Shown one piece after another: positions 15,016 through 23,838 of a stretch of DNA of 35,293 nucleotides (position 1 is the stretch's first letter; each line of letters starts with the position of its first letter). The position numbers were made by a program, and so were the translations under genes. The notes under the pieces are model-generated. The model had not been told where the DNA came from. It did not search any database and saw only the letters and a list, made by a program, of their open reading frames with translations. Origin of the DNA: Paenibacillaceae bacterium (GTDB taxonomy: Bacteria; Bacillota; Clostridia; Lachnospirales; Lachnospiraceae); NCBI GenBank assembly GCA_015057715.1, contig SVDS01000041.1:1-35293 (forward strand), in the 5' to 3' direction.

Positions 15016-16773
15016 ATGAAAGCATTTATCCGGAATCTTACATTAAAAAAGAAGATTCAGTCCATTGTGTTTCTATGTATCCTGCTCCTTACCTCCGTTT
15101 CTATATTTAATATCCGTATGATCTCTGTGGCCCACCAGAAGGTTCTTTATCAGACAGTTGCTTCCTCTTTGTCTTTTTCCGCCAAGGAACTGAATAACCA
15201 TCTGGACGTAATCAGCACCATGGCGGATATGGTGCTTGCAGACAGTACCATGCAGAAAAATCTGGGGATTCTAAAGGATACAGAAAAGATCCAGGAACGC
15301 ACCGTGGCCTATAAGGCGATCTATGGTATGTTAAATGAATACTATTTTAACTTCAGGAAAAATAACATCCGCTACATGAGCCTGTACCAGGGTAATTTTT
15401 CCATTCACACCCACATTATCAATAAAGAAACACTTCCCGATTCCATACGCAAGGAATTAATTTCACGGGCTGAAGCGGCAAAAGGCAAGACCATTCTGGT
15501 AACGGATTACAGCGACCAGTACGGACTTTTTATGGTTAAGAACATCCGCCGCACCCAGTTTTTAAAGCTGGATTCCATAGGCAGTCTGATCATAAACATT
15601 GATATGAAGCAGCTGATTGACTCGTCAACGGATAACAGTCATCTTTACGAATCCGCCGATTATATCCTGTATGATGGGGATAATTTAATCTATCAGTCCT
15701 CTGCCGTTACTGATAAAGATCCCACGGTGATCTCAAAAATCTTTCTATCCCGTTATGGTCTGTTTCAGTCCATGGGAAAGAACTACTTCTATGTAAGACA
15801 GGCTCTATCCAATTATAACTGGGATTATGTCTGCATCATTCCTTATGACAACATCCTGGCTTCTCTTACGACAAGTTTTCGCTTCTCCTTTATTATCACT
15901 ATCATTGCAGTGATTATTTCAAGCATCTTATCTTCCGCACTGATTGACTCCATAATCCGGCATTTTAATAACCTGTTGTTAAAAATGAAGAACTTTGCTG
16001 ACGGGCAGAAAGAATCCCTTGATATTCCCTATGATTATACCGGGCGTACCGATGAACTGGGTATACTTCATACCCAGTTTGACCAGATGGTAAACCAGGT
16101 AAATGAACTGATCCAGAACGGCTACTTAAACGAGATACTAAGAAAGGAAGCGCAGCTGAAAGCACTGGAAACCCAGATGAATCCCCACTTTCTCTACAAC
16201 ACGCTGGAATCCATTAACTGGAGAGCCAAATCGGTAGGTGCAAAGGATATCTCTTCTATGGCTGAGAATCTGGGCACGCTTTTAAGAATCACTCTGGATC
16301 AGAATAGCAAAGAGGTTCCGTTAAGGAGGGAGCTTGAGCTGGTGCAGTGCTACATGACCATTCAGAAGTTCCGTTATGAAGACCGGTTGGAATATAAAAT
16401 TACAGTTCCCGAAGATCTTTACTCCTGCTACATGTTAAAACTCACCCTGCAGCCATTGGTGGAAAACTCCATACGATACGGACTGGAAGAGAATACAGAA
16501 GGCTGTTTTATTCATATATTGGCAGAACGGACTTCGGATGTTCTTTATGTTTACATAAAAAATAACGGATCTGCTTTTGAAGACCAGCTGTTAGAAAAAC
16601 TGAAGACCAGTCAAATCAGTCCCCATGGCTTTGGAATCGGGCTGCTTAACATTCTGCAGCGAATGCAGCTGACCTATGGGGAGGAATACGGTCTCACCCT
16701 TTATAATGAAAATGAACAGGCAGTGGCAAGGCTTGCCTTTCCTCTTGTCCGAAAGGAGAATGGAAATTGCTGA
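15016..16773 (+). CDS. Sensor histidine kinase, YesM/LytS type
   Basis: The 585-residue protein has an N-terminal membrane helix (about 17-35), a large extracellular sensor region, a second membrane helix (about 290-312, FSFIITIIAVIISSILSSAL), a HAMP-like segment, then the His_kinase module. Its phosphoacceptor region is QMNPHFLYNTLESINW, and the ATP-binding part has LTLQPLVENSIRYGL and GFGIGLLNI. This is the YesM arrangement that pairs with AraC-type response regulators to sense carbohydrates, often with help from a solute-binding protein. The ATG follows AAGGAGG. Its end overlaps the next gene by 7 bp. Confidence 0.94.
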   Translation: MKAFIRNLTLKKKIQSIVFLCILLLTSVSIFNIRMISVAHQKVLYQTVASSLSFSAKELNNHLDVISTMADMVLADSTMQKNLGILKDTEKIQERTVAYKAIYGMLNEYYFNFRKNNIRYMSLYQGNFSIHTHIINKETLPDSIRKELISRAEAAKGKTILVTDYSDQYGLFMVKNIRRTQFLKLDSIGSLIINIDMKQLIDSSTDNSHLYESADYILYDGDNLIYQSSAVTDKDPTVISKIFLSRYGLFQSMGKNYFYVRQALSNYNWDYVCIIPYDNILASLTTSFRFSFIITIIAVIISSILSSALIDSIIRHFNNLLLKMKNFADGQKESLDIPYDYTGRTDELGILHTQFDQMVNQVNELIQNGYLNEILRKEAQLKALETQMNPHFLYNTLESINWRAKSVGAKDISSMAENLGTLLRITLDQNSKEVPLRRELELVQCYMTIQKFRYEDRLEYKITVPEDLYSCYMLKLTLQPLVENSIRYGLEENTEGCFIHILAERTSDVLYVYIKNNGSAFEDQLLEKLKTSQISPHGFGIGLLNILQRMQLTYGEEYGLTLYNENEQAVARLAFPLVRKENGNC

Positions 16774-18293
16774 AATTGATGATTGCAGATGATGAACGTA
16801 TGATACGGGAATCCATTTCCAGTTTAATAGACTGGAACAGTCTGGGAATCGAGCTGATCGGAAGCTGCAGCGATGGCATCGAGGCCTATAACATGATACT
16901 GGATGAATCCCCTGATATTGTTCTGACCGACATCCGTATGCCGGGAATTTCTGGTCTTGAACTGGTCGAGCGGATCTCACAGACAGACATGGATATCCAG
17001 TTTATTATTCTTTCCGGGTTTGGAGAATTTGAATATGCCAAGCAGGCCATGAAATACCGGGTACACCATTACCTGCTAAAACCCAGCAATGAAGAGCAGA
17101 TTATCGAAAGTATGAAAGATGTGATTAAGGAATATTATCACAGGCGTGCGTTTAAAGATCTGCAGGACAGGCAGAAAGCGCTAACCTGCCACCTTCATTA
17201 CAGTGTGCTGGCAAATATTATTAACGAAGGAATTTTTATGGAGGAGGGTTCCGGTCCCGGCTGGGAAGTCTATTCCGGCTTTATGGATTTCTGCTACACC
17301 GGTTACGAGCTCTGCTACCTTTATTATCTGGAGGAACCCCTCCTGGAAACAGCTCTCCAGCTGATTTATGACTACATGACCGAAAGTGCACCAGGAATTG
17401 CCGTATACAGCATCTACGTTAAAAACACACTGATATTGTTTTTTGAAAGCCACCAGGTTTCCTATGAACTTCTGGATGATTTTATGAGACGGCTGGCATT
17501 AAACGATCAGTCTGTTACACTGGATTATCACAGAAGCACCTATCCAAATCTGATTCAGCTGATCGAAGCCTTAACCGCAAAGATCAGACGGTATGGTATG
17601 ATATATTTTATGAATGGCTTAAGACCAGTACCAATCTGCAATTATAAAAATCTGATCGAGAAACTGGAACAACTGACCACGCTTTTGATGGAGGCAGATA
17701 TGAAAGAACAGCAGATGGGCCTAAAAGAACTGAAGGACACGCTTCACGATATCAGCAATCCTGATTTTTTGAAGCAGGCAGGTTCCCGCATTATCATTAA
17801 ATTAACAGCGGGAAACCGCTATGGCTCTTCAATCGTAGCCACCGAATATTTATTGACCTTAAACCAGCAGACGGATCCTGAAATCATACGCAATATGCTG
17901 ATGGAGAAAATAAACAGGATACTGGAGGACTCTTCGGAAACCACCAGGTCTTACAGCCCGTTTATTGAAAAAGTCATACAGTATGTGGAGAACAATTTAG
18001 ACAATCCAAGTCTGACACTGAAATGGATTGCTGACAACTACTTATTTATGAATGTGGATTATGTAAGTGCCCGTTTTATGAGAGAAACCCGGCAAAAATT
18101 TTCCAATTACCTTACTACACAGCGAATCCAGAAAGCAAAGCAGCTTCTGGCTGAGGGGCACGCAGAGCAGATTCAATGGATTGCAGAAAAGGTAGGCTGC
18201 GGAAACAATCCACAGTATTTCAGTCAGATTTTTAAGAAAAATACCGGAATGTCGCCCAGTGCTTACGTGAAACGGATTAATGGAGGAGAATAA
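16767..18293 (+). CDS. AraC-type response regulator, YesN-like
   Basis: The 508-residue protein has an N-terminal receiver domain (phosphoacceptor Asp55 in DIVLTDIRMPG, switch Lys105 in HYLLKPS), a long central linker, and a C-terminal AraC helix-turn-helix domain (about 405-505; ending NPQYFSQIFKKNTGMSPSAYVKR). The start codon is TTG at 16767, preceded by GAAAGGAG 8 bp away; the next ATG (16779) is too far from that site. The 7-bp overlap with the kinase gene implies coupled translation. It likely activates the divergent transporter operon through the 21-bp-spaced repeats. Confidence 0.93.
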   Translation: MLKLMIADDERMIRESISSLIDWNSLGIELIGSCSDGIEAYNMILDESPDIVLTDIRMPGISGLELVERISQTDMDIQFIILSGFGEFEYAKQAMKYRVHHYLLKPSNEEQIIESMKDVIKEYYHRRAFKDLQDRQKALTCHLHYSVLANIINEGIFMEEGSGPGWEVYSGFMDFCYTGYELCYLYYLEEPLLETALQLIYDYMTESAPGIAVYSIYVKNTLILFFESHQVSYELLDDFMRRLALNDQSVTLDYHRSTYPNLIQLIEALTAKIRRYGMIYFMNGLRPVPICNYKNLIEKLEQLTTLLMEADMKEQQMGLKELKDTLHDISNPDFLKQAGSRIIIKLTAGNRYGSSIVATEYLLTLNQQTDPEIIRNMLMEKINRILEDSSETTRSYSPFIEKVIQYVENNLDNPSLTLKWIADNYLFMNVDYVSARFMRETRQKFSNYLTTQRIQKAKQLLAEGHAEQIQWIAEKVGCGNNPQYFSQIFKKNTGMSPSAYVKRINGGE

Positions 18294-18339
18294 AAGAACC
18301 GCCCTGGTCTGGTTTGAGATTTCCAGCCCATGGCGGTTC
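18292..18339 (-). terminator. Terminator between convergent genes
   Basis: GAACCGCC (18296-18303) pairs with GGCGGTTC (18332-18339), with more imperfect pairing inside. On the minus strand the stem is followed by TTTTATTC. It lies 21 bp after the stop of the TIM-barrel gene and just past the YesN-like stop. It clearly serves the minus-strand operon and may also stop the plus-strand one. Confidence 0.75.
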
Positions 18340-18360
18340 CAGCTACTAAGAAACTGGTAT

Positions 18361-19212
18361 TTAAGAAATGCGATTCAGTATTTTAATCAGAGAATCATGA
18401 GCTAAGGTAAACGCTTCTTCTCCGCTCATTTTTTTCTTCTGTTCTCCATGCTGCTCCAGTGCGGAGAAGCCGGCGAAATCACTAAGATGTGGTTCCAGAG
18501 ATAAAAAGCCCTGATATCCACTCTCTTTTAAATTTCCAAGTATCTTTTCCACATTTCCGTCTCCCATTCCTGCAGGAACCACGCTTGCATCTGCCCAGAG
18601 CGCATCCTTTATATGAATGTATGAAATATAAGGTTTTAACATCTCATAAGCTTCCATAGTATCCTGTTTGCACTGGACGAAATTAGCAAAATCAAATACT
18701 GCCTTGAAATGATCCCCATAAAATTCCTTCATAATTTCCAGGCATCGGTCTGCCATATCGCCATAGATATCCTTCTCATTTTCATGAAGAAGAATCACAT
18801 TATTTGCTTTGGCATAATCCACAAACTGACCCAGCTGATCCATCACCTTGTTTTTATAAGGCTCATAGCTGGAATTCTCCGGCATAAAAAAGCTGAACAT
18901 ACGGATATTGGGAGTTTCCATTACATGTGCCAGTTCCACAGTATGTTTAAATAACTCCATATGAGGAGCAAATTCATCTTCAATTTTAATTTTTCCAATG
19001 GGAGAACCAACGGATGATAATTTTATTCCATTGCTGTCAAGGCGTCTTTTAATCTCTTTTGCCTCGTCTGTTGTATGATTCACCAGACCTTTTCCATTTA
19101 CTCCGCGCATCTCTACATAAGACATTCCCAGCTTTTTAAGCACATTCATCTGAATGTCTAAATCCATATCAATCTCATCTGCAAATCCGGATAGTTTTAT
19201 TTTGTCCCACAT
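18361..19212 (-). CDS. Sugar phosphate isomerase/epimerase-type TIM barrel (AP-endonuclease-2 family)
   Basis: The 283-residue protein opens IKLSGFADEIDMDLDIQMNV and contains the metal-site segments VILLHENEKDIYGD (Glu), AVFDFANFVQC (Asp) and YIHIKDAL (His), the layout of IolI, IolE and YcjR-type enzymes. These enzymes epimerise or isomerise keto-sugars or inosose via an enediolate. Here it is the last gene of an operon with two Gfo/Idh/MocA dehydrogenases (17 bp gap), so a keto-sugar produced by one of them is the likely substrate. Inosose isomerase (IolI-like) and 3-keto-glycoside epimerase or lyase are both possible. Confidence 0.82.
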   Translation of the reverse strand: MWDKIKLSGFADEIDMDLDIQMNVLKKLGMSYVEMRGVNGKGLVNHTTDEAKEIKRRLDSNGIKLSSVGSPIGKIKIEDEFAPHMELFKHTVELAHVMETPNIRMFSFFMPENSSYEPYKNKVMDQLGQFVDYAKANNVILLHENEKDIYGDMADRCLEIMKEFYGDHFKAVFDFANFVQCKQDTMEAYEMLKPYISYIHIKDALWADASVVPAGMGDGNVEKILGNLKESGYQGFLSLEPHLSDFAGFSALEQHGEQKKKMSGEEAFTLAHDSLIKILNRIS

Positions 19213-19229
19213 TATGCTCTCTCCTTTTT

Positions 19230-20384
19230 TTAATAACTTCCTTCAGTATCAAATACCACGCCAGTTCCCTCTTTTTTTCTGGAAGCAGCACGCCTTTTAT
19301 TTAATTCCTCTAAAAACAGATTTTCATCAAATGGAATTTCAACTTCCTGATTCAGCCAGCTGGATAAATGCATGGCGTTTGATAAGGTCAGTCCATTGAT
19401 TCCTTCCACCCCTTCTGCCACCAGAGGTGTCCCTCTTAAAATTCTTCCTGCAAATGCCTTTAATACTCCCACATGCTGCTCGTTGACACCGTCTGTCTCC
19501 ACCTCTGTGACCGTACATTCCGGTGTATCAAATCCGCCTTTTGCGGTTTTGCAGAAGGTTCGCTCATTCTCCGCCAGTTTATAAAGCATAAGGCGGTCAT
19601 TTTCACAAACCACTTTACCCATTTCCATGGTAATCTCGAACCGGTTTGTACCGGGTGCATCTGCTGTTGTGGTTACAAAGACTCCTGTTGCCCCGTTTGG
19701 ATATTCCAGATAGGCCGTCACATCATCCTCCACCTCAATATCATGCCATTTTCCGTTGTGGCAGAAGGCACGTACCTTATCCGGCATTCCGCAGATCCAT
19801 TGAAGCAGGTCCATATTGTGAGGACACTGATTTAGCAGCACGCCTCCGCCTTCTCCGTCCCAGGTTGCTCTCCAGCTGCCGGAATCATAATAAGACTGTG
19901 TTCTGTACCAGTCAGTTACAATCCAGTTAACCCGTTTGATTGCTCCTAACTCTCCGCCAGTTACCAGCTCATGCAGCTTTCTGTATATGCAGTTGGTTCT
20001 TTGGTTGAACATCATGGCAAATACCCGGTCAGATTTTTGCGCTGCTTCATTCATCTCTCTAACCTGAGCTGTGTAAACGCCTGCAGGCTTCTCACACAGA
20101 ACATGGTGGCCGTGCTCCATAGCATAGATTGTAAGCTCCGGATGCTGATAATGAGGTACAGCAATTAATACAGCATCACACACTCCTGCATCGATTAAAT
20201 CCAATCCTTCTTTAAAAAACAAAGTCTCAGCAGGCATATATTCTTTCGCCCAGGCAATCCGTCCTTCTTCCCTGTCAGCCACTGCTGTCACTTCAATCTC
20301 TGGAACCTTCCCTTCCTGAATACTCTTCAAATGGTTGGTACCCATATTACCAATTCCGATAATTCCCAGTCTCACTTTTTCCAT
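19230..20384 (-). CDS. Gfo/Idh/MocA family oxidoreductase
   Basis: The 384-residue protein has an N-terminal Rossmann fold (VRLGIIGIGNMGTNHL), the family's EKP motif (HHVLCEKPAGVYT, about residues 93-105), and a C-terminal alpha/beta domain with GGGVLLNQCPHNMDLLQWICG, which carries the catalytic Lys/Asp/His-type residues of the family. It uses NAD(P) to oxidise or reduce a sugar hydroxyl. It starts 3 bp after the neighbouring dehydrogenase and precedes the TIM-barrel gene. The substrate cannot be named from sequence. Confidence 0.88.
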   Translation of the reverse strand: MEKVRLGIIGIGNMGTNHLKSIQEGKVPEIEVTAVADREEGRIAWAKEYMPAETLFFKEGLDLIDAGVCDAVLIAVPHYQHPELTIYAMEHGHHVLCEKPAGVYTAQVREMNEAAQKSDRVFAMMFNQRTNCIYRKLHELVTGGELGAIKRVNWIVTDWYRTQSYYDSGSWRATWDGEGGGVLLNQCPHNMDLLQWICGMPDKVRAFCHNGKWHDIEVEDDVTAYLEYPNGATGVFVTTTADAPGTNRFEITMEMGKVVCENDRLMLYKLAENERTFCKTAKGGFDTPECTVTEVETDGVNEQHVGVLKAFAGRILRGTPLVAEGVEGINGLTLSNAMHLSSWLNQEVEIPFDENLFLEELNKRRAASRKKEGTGVVFDTEGSY

Positions 20385-20387
20385 GAT

Positions 20388-21407
20388 TTATTTCTCCTCA
20401 CTTCCTGCAGATTCATAGATATCCATCATTGTATTAAATGTAAGCCGAACCGACTTAAGATCATTTCCATAAGCTTTTCCTGTGCTGACGCAATCATAAA
20501 AATCGTGAATGCAGGCTTCATGTCCACTGCCCCAGTAAGATTTTCCCGGTACAAGATTTTTTTTCGAACGCCAGATAACAGGTTCCATCTCTCCTGCCTC
20601 CTGATAAGTGACCGTATCTCCTTCCACCCGGATAAATCCTCGTTCCCCTGCAATCTCAATGAGAACAGGCGCGTCACTGACGTATGCAGTGGTAGCGTAG
20701 AAGCTGGCTCTTACAGGATCTTTCCCCTGGGTAAACTCCATATAGGCTTCCAGGGTATCCTCCACCTCCACAATACCCTTTAAGTGATGGTTGCTCATGG
20801 AAGCTTCTGTTTTAACCGGCTTGCCAAGCCAGCGAAGCAGCAGATCAAGAGCATGTATGGACTGATTCATAAGGGCTCCGCCGCCTTCTGTCTTAAGCTT
20901 TCCTCTCCATCCGCTTTCCGTGTAATAAGGCGCATCTCTATGCCAGGTGACAAATGCTCTGCCTCCCCGAATGGTGCCAATCTTTCCTTCCTCAATCAAC
21001 TCGGTGGCTTTTTTTGTAGTCTCGTTATACCGGTTCTGAAAGCAGATTCCAAGTCTTGCGCCGCTTTTTAACGATGCCTTCTCTAACTGTTCAAATTGTT
21101 GCCTGCTAATAGCCGGCGGCTTCTCCATAAATACGTGAAGGCCCTTCTTTAAGGCCATTTCCGCCATGGGAACATGACAAAAATGAGGCGTACAAATATG
21201 AATTCCATCCAGCTCTTCTTTCTCAAGCATCTCTTCTAATGATTCATATGCATGACCTTTTCCTTCCGTATATTGGCGGCAGAATTCCTCCGCCCTGTCT
21301 ATACGAATATCAGCCATGGCACAGAGCCTGACTTCTTTTAATTCCTTTAAGATCATGGAATGGACTTTTCCGATATTTCCGCAGCCAATCACTCCAACCC
21401 GAACCAT
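20388..21407 (-). CDS. Gfo/Idh/MocA family oxidoreductase
   Basis: The 339-residue protein has the Rossmann fold (MVRVGVIGCGNIGKVHSMIL), the EKP motif (HVFMEKPPAIS) and GGGALMNQSIHALDLLLRWLG in the C-terminal domain. It is distinct from its neighbour; they are two different dehydrogenases, not a recent duplication. The ATG at 21407 is preferred because AGAGGA lies 6 bp upstream; the ATG at 21413 abuts the ribosome site. It is the first gene of the operon, under the AraC-type repeat. It may oxidise the incoming sugar while the other reduces the product, or the reverse. Confidence 0.88.
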   Translation of the reverse strand: MVRVGVIGCGNIGKVHSMILKELKEVRLCAMADIRIDRAEEFCRQYTEGKGHAYESLEEMLEKEELDGIHICTPHFCHVPMAEMALKKGLHVFMEKPPAISRQQFEQLEKASLKSGARLGICFQNRYNETTKKATELIEEGKIGTIRGGRAFVTWHRDAPYYTESGWRGKLKTEGGGALMNQSIHALDLLLRWLGKPVKTEASMSNHHLKGIVEVEDTLEAYMEFTQGKDPVRASFYATTAYVSDAPVLIEIAGERGFIRVEGDTVTYQEAGEMEPVIWRSKKNLVPGKSYWGSGHEACIHDFYDCVSTGKAYGNDLKSVRLTFNTMMDIYESAGSEEK

Positions 21408-21448
21408 AATCATTCCTCTTTTCTTTTCCTTGTTTCTTCTGTATAACT

Positions 21449-21512
21449 ATTATATAATTATTTTAACGCAATTTGTTTGCGCAGATTGACTATAAACATG
21501 CGTAGATTGTCT
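21449..21512 (-). promoter_or_regulatory. Dehydrogenase operon promoter with 21-bp tandem AraC-type repeat
   Basis: The -10 TATAAT is at 21454-21449 on the minus strand, with no good -35. Immediately above that region are two direct repeats, TGCGCAGATTGACT (21478-21491) and TGCGTAGATTGTCT (21499-21512), 12 of 14 identical and offset by exactly 21 bp. The proximal copy begins next to where the -35 would lie (21472-21477). This is the classic class-II activation layout, so the adjacent AraC regulator (21529-22374) is the likely binder. Confidence 0.75.
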
Positions 21513-21528
21513 ATTTAAGGAGATGCCC

Positions 21529-22374
21529 ATGAGAAAAGAAAGCCCCTATCATTACAGCGAATTTACCGATCCCATCAGCTGTGATTTCACCACCAGCAAC
21601 ATGGCTGGTAATGTGGATTTTCACATGCATAACAGTCATGAAATTTATCTTCTGGTAGACGGCCATATCCAGTATTTTGTGGAAAATGCGTGCTATGACA
21701 TGAATCCTGGCAGCCTGATTCTATTCTCCAACCGGGAGATTCATAAAGCCATTAATACCTCCAATGAACCCTTTACCAGACTGGTGATTCATGTTAATCC
21801 ATCTTACATCCGGCCTTATTGTACCCCATTAACCAATCTCTTAGACTGCTTTCACAGAGATCCCGGAAAAAACAATCTGGTATTGCTGTCCCAGACCGAT
21901 CATGAACTTCTTATTTCCATGGCAAAAAATCTGGAGAAGGCAATAAAAAATCGCCGCCCTTACGGCAGCGATTTAACAGCGTTAACAACCATTATTCAGA
22001 TTCTCATACTTATTAATCAGGCCTGGCAGAATACCGGCTCTGTAAAAACAGCGCCAAGGCCTCACAGGGCACAGGCAATCATGAATTATATTGATGACAA
22101 TCTGACGGAACCCCTTACACTGGACTCCATCTCTCTCGCCCTGTCCCTTGATAAATATTATCTAAGCCACTTATTTAAATCAGAAACAGAAAGCAGCATC
22201 TTCCAGTATATTGTGGTGAAGCGGGTAGCTCTTGCAAAGGAACTGCTCTTAAAAGGTCATACGGTTTCAGAAGCCTGCCATCTGTCTGGTTTTGTAGATT
22301 ACTCCAACTTTATCCGTACGTTCCGGCAGACAACCGGCTGTACACCGGGTCAATTTAAACGGCTTAATCCATAG
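21529..22374 (+). CDS. AraC-family transcriptional regulator (cupin sensor)
   Basis: The 281-residue protein has an N-terminal cupin-like sugar-sensing domain (FHMHNSHEIYLLVDG, then NPGSLILFSNREIHKA) and a C-terminal AraC double helix-turn-helix (about 180-280; SLDKYYLSHLFKSETESSIFQYI and VDYSNFIRTFRQTTGCTPGQFKR). It is divergent from the dehydrogenase operon and probably activates it when sugar is bound. The ATG at 21529 has AAGGAG 6 bp upstream; the ATG at 21523 touches it. It converges with the DUF6062-like gene (13 bp gap). Confidence 0.9.
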   Translation: MRKESPYHYSEFTDPISCDFTTSNMAGNVDFHMHNSHEIYLLVDGHIQYFVENACYDMNPGSLILFSNREIHKAINTSNEPFTRLVIHVNPSYIRPYCTPLTNLLDCFHRDPGKNNLVLLSQTDHELLISMAKNLEKAIKNRRPYGSDLTALTTIIQILILINQAWQNTGSVKTAPRPHRAQAIMNYIDDNLTEPLTLDSISLALSLDKYYLSHLFKSETESSIFQYIVVKRVALAKELLLKGHTVSEACHLSGFVDYSNFIRTFRQTTGCTPGQFKRLNP

Positions 22375-22387
22375 TCATCAAAACAGA

Positions 22388-23149
22388 CTATTTCTGCTTA
22401 TAGGGAGGATCAGCAGGGTATCCTCCCCTGATCTTCTGCATGCCGCGCTGAACGGCATCCTTTGACTGCTTCCAGTCCGCATCCCTGTTTAAATAATCAT
22501 ACTTTTCAATAAACCAGTCTACGTCACCAGAAACCCGTTCCATGTTTGTAAGCATCAATGGAAAAATCAAAGAATACAGCCGGGTCCGTTCTTCTTCATT
22601 TAAGTACCGGTCTGACTCTCTTAACAGGTCTCCAAAGTGATGAAGACAAAAACCTTTGCTTTTCTTCAGCTTTTCAGGAAAGGAAGCATCCTTTTTATAC
22701 AGATGATAAAACGTAGCGATGTAGCGGTCATAAACCGCCGAAGACCTGTCGCAGATATAGCAGGTCTTCTCTTTGCCCTCAATCCAGCTGCAAATGGAAT
22801 TTTCCTCTGTCTTCCTGCCAGTGATTCGGTCCTTCAGGGATTTTTTACCGGGGGAAAAGTTCTTAAATTCTTCCTGCATTTCTGATATCATCTTCTTGTA
22901 ATAGGTTTTTAATATCCAGCCATTGCCCAGGGCATTGCCGTAATCAAACATCCGCTTCTGGTGGGTTCGGCAAAAGCCTGCACAGTCAGTTTTCTCTCTG
23001 GTATCACTCTCCATATAGGAGGCACAGGATCCCAGTACGAAGTCCATCAGTTCTTCTTCCCCTTTTCGCTCCAGATAGCAAAACGGACATTCATCATCCG
23101 CATCCATCGCATCATTTAAGGGAATCTCGTATAGTTTTTCCTTCATCAT
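22388..23149 (-). CDS. DUF6062-like protein with duplicated CxxC...CxxH modules
   Basis: The 253-residue soluble protein has no named function that I recognise; it resembles DUF6062, seen in clostridia. Two similar modules are visible: CPFC (21-24), then 35 residues, then CRTH (60-63); and CYIC (130-133), then 34 residues, then CLHH (168-171). Each looks like a zinc or metal site, and the repeated GFC..H suggests an internal duplication. The start overlaps the stop of the response regulator (TAATG), so translation is probably coupled; a second ATG at 23146 has slightly better spacing from AGGTG. It may tune the two-component system, but that is speculation. Confidence 0.75.
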   Translation of the reverse strand: MMKEKLYEIPLNDAMDADDECPFCYLERKGEEELMDFVLGSCASYMESDTREKTDCAGFCRTHQKRMFDYGNALGNGWILKTYYKKMISEMQEEFKNFSPGKKSLKDRITGRKTEENSICSWIEGKEKTCYICDRSSAVYDRYIATFYHLYKKDASFPEKLKKSKGFCLHHFGDLLRESDRYLNEEERTRLYSLIFPLMLTNMERVSGDVDWFIEKYDYLNRDADWKQSKDAVQRGMQKIRGGYPADPPYKQK

Positions 23150-23838
23150 TACACCTTAAAGCGGTAACCTACGCCCCAGATAGTTTCAATATACTGAGGT
23201 TTCGCCGTGTTGAATTCAATTTTTTCCCTGATCTTTTTAATATGCACCGTAACTGTGGCGATATCTCCGATGGATTCCATATCCCAGATCTTATTAAACA
23301 GCTCTTCTTTTGTATAAACATGGTTCGGATTCTGAGCCAGGAATGTAAGCAGATCGAACTCCTTGGTAGTAAAGTTCTTCTCTTCCCCATTCACCCATAC
23401 ACGCCTTGCCGTCTTATCGATCTTAAGTCCGCGGATCTCAATCATCTCATTATCCGGCATACCGCTGCCAATCAGCCGCTCATAACGGGCAAGATGAGCC
23501 TTTACGCGGGCAACCATCTCGCTGGGAGAAAAGGGTTTTGTAATATAATCATCGGCACCCAGTCCAAGTCCCCTGATTTTATCGATGTCCTCTTTTTTAG
23601 CAGAAACCATAATAATGGGAGTGTTTTTCACCTCACGAACCTTCCTGCATATCTCAAATCCATCCACTCCAGGAAGCATGAGATCCAGTATGAGTAAATC
23701 AAAATCCTCATGGAGTGCCAGCTTAAGCCCTTCTTCTCCGTCATTCTCAATCTCAACCTCAAAACCGCTTAACTCAAGATAATCCTTCTCCAGCTCTGCG
23801 ATGCTCTCTTCATCTTCCACAATTAATATTCTGCTCAT
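23149..23838 (-). CDS. OmpR/PhoB-family response regulator
   Basis: The 229-residue protein has a receiver domain (Asp52 in DLLILDLMLPG; Thr/Lys switch in DDYITKPFSPSE) and a C-terminal winged helix-turn-helix (about 130-229; KEFDLLTFLAQNPNHVYTKEEL and VTVHIKKIREKIE). It is cotranscribed with the histidine kinase, which it overlaps by ATGA. The target genes are not known. Confidence 0.95.
   Translation of the reverse strand: MSRILIVEDEESIAELEKDYLELSGFEVEIENDGEEGLKLALHEDFDLLILDLMLPGVDGFEICRKVREVKNTPIIMVSAKKEDIDKIRGLGLGADDYITKPFSPSEMVARVKAHLARYERLIGSGMPDNEMIEIRGLKIDKTARRVWVNGEEKNFTTKEFDLLTFLAQNPNHVYTKEELFNKIWDMESIGDIATVTVHIKKIREKIEFNTAKPQYIETIWGVGYRFKV

Noticed and set aside
20331-20783. Plus-strand open frame of 150 codons across the two dehydrogenase genes
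   Set aside because: Antisense to both genes and their 3-bp junction; nothing supports it as coding.
23242-23697. Plus-strand open frame of 151 codons opposite the response regulator
   Set aside because: Shadow of the OmpR-type gene, with no domain or ribosome site.
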